A stretch of 20,596 bases of DNA. Origin: Clostridia bacterium (GTDB lineage Bacteria; Bacillota; Clostridia; Christensenellales; UBA1242). The stretch spans positions 1-20,596 of the forward strand of contig JAQUUD010000019.1 in the NCBI GenBank assembly GCA_028694075.1, in the 5' to 3' direction. Within the stretch, counting starts at the first letter, position 1, and each line of letters opens with the position of its first letter. Shown piece by piece: positions 20,201 through 20,596 of the stretch. Below the pieces are notes generated by a model. The model did not search any database and had not been told where the DNA came from. It saw only the letters and a list, made by a program, of their open reading frames with translations. The position numbers and the translations under genes were made by a program.

Positions 20201-20596
20201 TGGCGGAATTGCGGGCTGGTTAAATAATTCAAATATTGGATATGCACAAATTGATGGAACAAATGTTATTGCAAACGGCGGAGCAAGTTCAAGTTCTGCG
20301 GGTGGAATTGTTGGAGTATCTAACGGAAATTCAATTGTTCAACATATAAATTCAAATGCAAAGGTAATTTCATATGGCTTTGCAGGCGGAATTGTTGGAA
20401 GCGGTAGTGTGTCGCTAATCAGCAACGCAAATAATTATAACGCAGGCACAATTTATACCGGAAGAACAATTAACAATATTTTTGATTCACGCGGAAATCT
20501 TTTATCGTTTGCGTTTAATAACATTAATGCCTCTTATGCCGGCGGAATCGTTGGTAAATTAAATTCGGGTGAAATTAATAACTGCACAAACAATGC
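5265..20596 (+). CDS. Giant lipoprotein adhesin with Ig-like and GLUG repeats (partial)
   Basis: One frame stays open from ATG 5265 to the right edge: 5110 complete codons, C-terminus not seen, product over half a megadalton. GAGGGA (5255-5260) supports the start. Residues 1-33 are a lipoprotein signal: NKP..NLICK, a hydrophobic core, then VVFSGC with Cys33 as the likely lipidated residue (Phe at -3 is unusual but tolerated). Residues 34-1000 are beta-rich, with segments like bacterial Ig-like (Big) domains, for example LSIDRNTGWITI near 930. Six GLUG modules follow (1000-1308, 2173-2584, 2621-3225, 3226-3893, 3894-4225, 4226 to edge); a second Ig-like region fills 1309-2172. More than fifty xGGIVGxx or GFVxxNxG repeats are present, 25-45 residues apart, expected to fold as beta-helices. 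No enzyme motif was seen. It is probably a surface adhesin or envelope fibre (inference). The promoter is vegetative and resembles that of the left-edge surface gene. Confidence 0.9.
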   Translation, partial: MKVVSRNKPITNLICKFFLLLTLITVAVVFSGCGPSYDQVQILLSNQGRDVTLYIQNGVSTTEDIIVEVQTDNASINKQVNISTESDKLNVVATYNNDGTTTLSLSANVASVLNGNESAVFKNAMVRVSTKEGGKFASFYVSVEIEINSISQTTDEKELYAVKGASTSLDPDKLLILEPLNTTQKDIIFSVYTSTSDAVISNNILTINEDYSESTIMIKAESASNGDISAILSLDVIEPLTDSQISYSAFYTDTNEEVDLNGIVKIAKNIENKNYLTFYVSVQGERNVNINPYMQSSLALVSDYAGVESSEKTISNNSVNYTFIINAESLSGAEVLLFEISYADYNYTLTSKLFHLEIYDAITNVIVSVDDVSPETYDFVVYDLYYNTFGLKINASAFPTSVPDSDKILILKLGTNAGDYLFYNSNGFEINFVNDEYEYESGENIFVKARSGASADALFTIASKTDENIYKQFNISSQTGASDLSFSNAVSVSNQFYYYLTSNDRMDKKIEFTVNNASLSDISIVGIGYSFEVVIPVYQGTNSNSFYFFINSIKDMPDEHGTLTILLKNGLSAGASVEVFSALDESQISLSIPGSQYNASIGYKALLSDQTINSENYNLEFSVAVQNNKSVPLNVLSNSNVNVSYTFYDFILEETAYDQSYIDFSNFSELNGNTNFENYLTTSSIIRSLFLKNLNEISAIEIGKVWVRAEIKGFDLNEDGVKVEKSYYFYFLVEVYNPVNTFALSKSAITLYSKESVGDSHLTSTFETLSVLLNADATYNNIVWTNSYADFAYGENTMSYSLNNLNIFTFTNNTNNILIEAFSTLESYDYLGQTYFNYANSRGFTFVAKITEFGKVTSISLKLTIRKAEQVKNIVVDNLNVDNGVYLELDYNNDINYLIIARADNGTGNVKPLSSNLIYEFMPDGSTSPNLLSIDRNTGWITIRKEQTAGGFGVIRVAPADRFINGQYVAGDIDVAVYIRITVADGRSRETAYRIAEFSDITNSLLHYILLNNVEINSEDEYGIFETFSGGLYGSVNPGAYVSTIITNKTLFKTLTETAIVEDLIICGNISQSYSGFVAEINNGKIKNVTVDTNTQGGVYSASSLTTEGYEYAGGIVGENLGQIEYCNFYGKITAPQSIVGGIAGLNQGTISYSTVEFYNFSDGYASIEGGNYAGGLVGEMTDGILEYSYVYSYVSTGEAEGPKNYMNLDILSGVVVGTLAGLHSGGYINVCFAYINDLDLLIGQTAVASEGTVENAYLIYNISNSILSAKYVYYGTPDYNYNNINSDAIWNSGTVGINNGYPYFKAILQASSTSSVSSTLNENLSNMISVEGKSVVFYYQATAVLTKQELTVITALNTISFSSLLGTSDVAGIRAISSNNSIINTYSNGIVMNGVGTVTLTILSKYDYSISKTFVIYVIYPTFNFKLSYDNNQFDNGSVINSKLNTSLVLHGSVAEQVLLVDRKVNLVTNNLNVIFNSYASYITGNGMGGFVFDSQRIYDNTGLTEVQIDFTLRLNALPTDYTYSTSASSELIDINSIIFDYYSNYFILKMYKGADRIILTSSDAEIEPSDIYNFEAYVFSDMAFGIEDGVFNGEGLGINVFDINNLDSAYEILNTEINSDTNSVSYYVGQNQTVMLVIIVKLIRTVYYLSSIDLSNQTLDEGLAVYYQHQFEIAVTVADSYKNYNFNNKQYIIQIFALSSMENAENYNSNLVYQDFNLTVKSQSVLSINSNHYPINSKTSLVVNDKNVIYYNYQKQSSSVLNPGGEGLLVIDLYPVYASFDYLTVTYQSSIIGDYQLRLALMSKQGDNSYIKNTKDFTNLTNGIRINNTYLFDEFNSVSLTSLYLSTFISEYIDRDLVFTITITAYNSSDDQIGVSISSNLIVQYLKGASVSVQDSDGQVLNSVVRGATEYLVVVVDSEQSLGSVNFKGCRFTPDMNNIISHSNFTEIISSENGTKTYSATLNIGTGLLLENDSNYFTIEVTISWIVNGKMQTKTTALNIGVLDFSIESILIKTDKIDKTAFSGYIGIESSLRFDFEVKDFLTPSQFVNPALQEFYENCYYKDESGLNSFGDYIVNYEFENIGSFIGNLYYVNGNNHLQVLNSNGTFASNNYFTFLLDDDGIIKVVGKRSGSVSMLLSIPVKLPSFNQNLIQYIDFYFTINIELYSDEDTPLIIDSEDAFYSALEGEDAQNYILMSDLFLSEYTPYNTTGIASLDGNNCVINILSWNLETEGNSLKLALFNNVSADTTLKNIIVNTYHASSILVDTTQYSNIEVAGFAIKNEGIIYNCQVVAYKAVYSMPNTALQGLNVSYTIGQIDASKTSRVAGFVLDNNGSITNSRVGGLTLEFALSGVKELSSFNLVAQGDIAGFVYTNNGNIASSYFSNGTITNNTSSGTVTFTAGFAGINNGSIQISYAKGVGQDEFSLSDGGISTASISAGFIYNNKGNVGDCYSNIILTTANNATKTEYASGRLTSGFVYNNEGKVERCYTASKIEDAKTTQMNFVGVDNFGEMKNTGTISNSYYFNIASDLDDAYASSDSNISVKRIVEPDLSENFYGLTFADSSESLNGVWYISTTGPELVSANQIAVSSRYLANIERDETTGALVSYSLPYTENYEYGSVLNPIIIRNAYEFDRVFGGSNLSTGTAIANYYNLTQKIVFGNYRVVTNINLSDLLTDDVSGVKINSSNMMLSGGMLDGNMFTLKGLELVAKVETTVKNYGMFAGLENNAIIMNLQVEVIGVSAVTVQNVGAVAGSVNNSKLVNLVLYSGNTGEPADVVGNNMVGGVVGKVVGESEIKNITATSISVVANHVATGTSQRYNRDETTTNRVNSNISYSGGIAGIVDIYDNDNKFSLAHNARLINPQLAFLTVNGSMRISGSSVGGITGYLGPQSLIKDATFELSIDKNQKLIAYNFSAGGIVGECYGDLDMVRTQHEYVLQTLIEDSVSDYYSNPASTTVERGNLSLFEHEETGKYSPKYIGGLVGELITGNISHSYSKLPVRNTRATYAGGVVGAITFAENSSINNINFYEVYTFSDVFAQAGNGGIAGYIDQTRTLSFDKVNAVNYWTLHKNALDDTYYLPDSYYDIFAMTGTKNIVAQYLEDIVLNNDSDISIKSGFSNYTLPVITQEIHSDDVFAMSQIEFNYNGQYNEINVKKSYASLGSNNFFEIIDENVQSIIPLFEYYGAQQSGSEMDAYFRNSEWDPNYWKRYQSDMLPSLITSAEVNIFYIIVAEDLMNMVYYPDATFIVIGKDGNGIVKVGNYINNTGWSLNNFSGVLKGYDDSGNYGFDFEDYSLTFINSTLTGSKIYNLTIKNIGSSNSPDYQEGIGSFIGSALNTGFENLNFVKCLLYSYANNDNSNIGLLCGHINGGYTSNISFEDCSVNVFAMEEIDTLNVGLMAGLITSPANGYMQISDITAYMSIGNVNSSYYNRVTINVSENQVDNINSGTIAGCVDGAVFLNYSSKTVLENRTKNLGVSDTAGYVFSPDTVSGVHYYGVVLDITGSGTVTNYNAGIGFGVANVLNLSYLRNTSSLKVAGAIISTGSVSVDNAVLGGYVGKSLVSSVITNGSGSAGNYMYVDCDIKFTAGATTAGMLIGQANNIYALQNVDTYGTINVNSLASASYIGGIVGVLNSDLDLKNCISRTTINFVDDINYDCVIGGFIGFIASPNSNVSIGEDFFASKYLGTMTITANNLYVGGIVGAVNALIMGEPNSNAGITINSAVFGGKIIINETNQAYVGGIVGATNYNDGNGESNKLIENCFAYGDIYINEDFTDNEESTYAGGIIGRGSGATLVNYNFSGLTVYTKYTQTESALTVNAVVGSANGSETENELTNFYSHQLSLCLDNSGILAENIYYYKKETSGSKTLYENAIQLYLNRLSAYDLEREAKPGSKLSPYSITNASYSSISSKFADAEQSSIKYFVITEDLNTNLMAEVQLYKSFVMGDGYSVRTTNSAVFSIVDGNSTVTGFAVKAQINSNSTNYYSSGGSTYNGGGTLANINNGFVYSCNVNEQTSAKNFGVYGLVNTNSGASVYIGGLIGVNTGYVSDCYANLDVAGVSTTGGFVGINLGVISHSYSNGTTCSAGSPYSFALNSGSGSIYYCYTVSTPYSVTVDASYDVEISEIGSLYPFGSGLIEGCVFDIFAVNCLNEIGRSTTDKMAVADVFNTLPNSTEETSRKVFLVNEDNINDKAEVKFGYDYANNNGYLSFVGSAYSSLSYMKDLGTGTGLTEATAIEIPNVGKLQQINDTLQSYNYVLVRDIISTSEMISADVDVDITNWKAIGTSDNEFSGTITGQYNNTESHSISGLALGNSDDYNSVFGYVINAEVSYIELNEVTITSGSSYSAGFIADARNVEISNITIGSVTISGEADYMAGFIASGQNVAISDVNLGAVILTYGASSQAYLGGFAGNITGSSTITDCVVGAVSIEYAGGSASNASHLGGLVGKVSGVVELSNCDINGTVDLKYNSVGGSFVGGIVGLMQGNSTDDSVVSGTDISGNVSISNTQKVNSSRIDCFGAIAGSSNNANFNSITLSGNKNTFTNNIGACYMGGWIGEVNADTSFNFSTISILSGGASNNEFNVDSTNTASADSYIGGVFGKISDLTLQPASIYNVPKSVINYESTNCNPYIGGFAGTINATTLENIGVTFASDQIEFYSTSAVNFGGIAGSASGASSISNCTVSYADGTFAFSISEKIEELQIGGVVGTTIGEFTISGCDISSFDIDNLYVGSGAVGGLIAKANSKVEVSNCSFKNSTIEVKATGEVSLGGFIGKLTSTDSMSLFNKNEGDICESDNIKLTVTEGTTANIGGMIGYASGQATLKNCIIKGATVPTDTNGTILKFTASEQGSSSSYIGGIIGNSSGSVADGIIFETCEVTQNCNLSSENQPSTASSVHIGGIAGKISNSKVGNKNKVTNFYSTYSDNGTIYLGGIVGKAENSNISAVDSANLIQATNLRLILASGDVNYTTTSGSGYVGGIAGWLNNSNIGYAQIDGTNVIANGGASSSSAGGIVGVSNGNSIVQHINSNAKVISYGFAGGIVGSGSVSLISNANNYNAGTIYTGRTINNIFDSRGNLLSFAFNNINASYAGGIVGKLNSGEINNCTNN
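8262..9188 (+). repeat. GLUG module 1 of the giant lipoprotein (residues 1000-1308)
   Basis: The opening strand set (LLHYILLNNVEINSE.. then FSGGLYG) leads into four repeats: AGGIVGENLG, VGGIAGLNQG, AGGLVGEMTDG and SGVVVGTLAG. It closes with the IWNSGTVGINNGYPYF phrase typical of the end of GLUG arrays. Confidence 0.75.
11781..13016 (+). repeat. GLUG module 2 (residues 2173-2584), classic GFVxxNxG type
   Basis: The header PLIIDSEDAFYSAL is followed by YILMSDLFL and SLDGNNCVIN. Repeats follow the classic form: AGFAIKNEG, AGFVLDNNG, AGFVYTNNG, AGFAGINNG, AGFIYNNKG and SGFVYNNEG, several followed by a Cys as in IYNCQ and VGDCY. It ends with VWYISTTGPEL. Confidence 0.75.
13125..14939 (+). repeat. 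GLUG module 3 (residues 2621-3225)
   Basis: The header GSVLNPIIIRNAYEFDRVF leads to VVTNINLSDLL and LDGNMFTLKGLEL. About nine repeats follow: YGMFAGLENN, VGAVAGSVNN, VGGVVGKVVG, SGGIAGIVD, VGGITGYLG, AGGIVGECYG, IGGLVGELIT, AGGVVGAIT and NGGIAGYID. A W-containing tail ends in MLPSL. Confidence 0.75.
14940..16943 (+). repeat. GLUG module 4 (residues 3226-3893)
   Basis: The header FYIIVAEDLMNMVYYPDAT is followed by SGVLKGYDDSGNYG and KIYNLTIKN. About a dozen repeats follow, including IGSFIGSAL, VGLMAGLIT, SGTIAGCVDG, IGGIVGVLN, IGGFIGFIA, VGGIVGAVN, VGGIVGATN and AGGIIGRGS. Confidence 0.72.
16944..17939 (+). repeat. GLUG module 5 (residues 3894-4225), short
   Basis: The header GSKLSPYSITNASYSSISSKF leads to YFVITEDLNTNLM and FVMGDGYSV. 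Only two or three clear repeats follow (IGGLIGVNTG, TGGFVGINLG), again of the classic N-x-G type with VSDCYANL and ISHSYSNG. The second half is repeat-poor. Confidence 0.65.
17940..20596 (+). repeat. GLUG module 6 (residue 4226 to edge), longest array
   Basis: The header GTGLTEATAIEIPNVGKLQ leads to YVLVRDIIS, W-KAIGTSDNEFSGTITG and SISGLALG. More than twenty repeats follow, 25-45 residues apart, nearly all xGG[IFLV][VIA]Gxx, many followed by I-x-N-C. The array is still running at the right edge. At DNA level GGCGGAATTGTTGGC and close variants recur (for example near 18700, 19265, 19968, 20064, 20203 and 20387). Confidence 0.75.

Noticed and set aside
18700..20560. Regular recurrence of GGCGGAATTGTTGGC, CRISPR- or satellite-like at first sight
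   Set aside because: Copies are in one reading frame, vary at third positions and encode the GGIVG core of GLUG repeats; spacing is irregular (about 85-145 nt).

Overview
The window looks like a chromosomal piece of an AT-rich, endospore-forming, Clostridia-like Firmicute, probably an uncultured gut or environmental lineage. Evidence for this is a recognisable SpoIIID, a SpoIIQ-type M23 protein, a YwmB-like protein, strong AGGAGG-type ribosome binding sites, sigma-A promoters, and ordinary use of TGG for Trp with TAA/TGA stops. GC is roughly one third in genes and far lower between them. No rRNA, tRNA, CRISPR array, transposase or integrase was seen.

Left part (1-3946). Most genes are on the minus strand. 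A partial secreted surface protein (420 codons seen) runs off the left edge; it is driven by two near-identical promoters 104 bp apart. Next come spoIIQ, with its own terminator, and a YwmB-like membrane-anchored protein. A small basic Cys-rich ORF lies on the plus strand and converges on a membrane-anchored protein with a TasA/camelysin-like outer domain. ywmB and spoIIQ belong to a locus conserved in spore-formers (ywmB-murA-spoIID-spoIIQ ... spoIIID); murA and spoIID are absent between them here.

Middle part (3947-5264). acpP (acyl carrier protein) has a clear promoter, RBS and terminator, and is followed by spoIIID with a sigma-E-like -10 element. An extremely AT-rich gap of about 300 bp follows, then a sigma-A promoter whose -35 region matches the duplicated promoters of the left-edge surface gene.

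Right part (5265-20596). One uninterrupted reading frame fills three quarters of the window and is still open at the right edge (5110 codons seen). It encodes a giant lipoprotein: signal peptide with Cys33, about 950 residues of beta-rich Ig-like sequence, then six beta-helix modules made of more than fifty GLUG-type repeats, with a second long Ig-like spacer between modules 1 and 2. It is most likely a giant surface adhesin or cell-envelope fibre.

Taken together, the window is a sporulation-gene neighbourhood flanked by two large surface-protein genes that share a promoter signature. The sporulation genes serve engulfment (SpoIIQ) and mother-cell transcription (SpoIIID); the surface genes appear to be expressed vegetatively.
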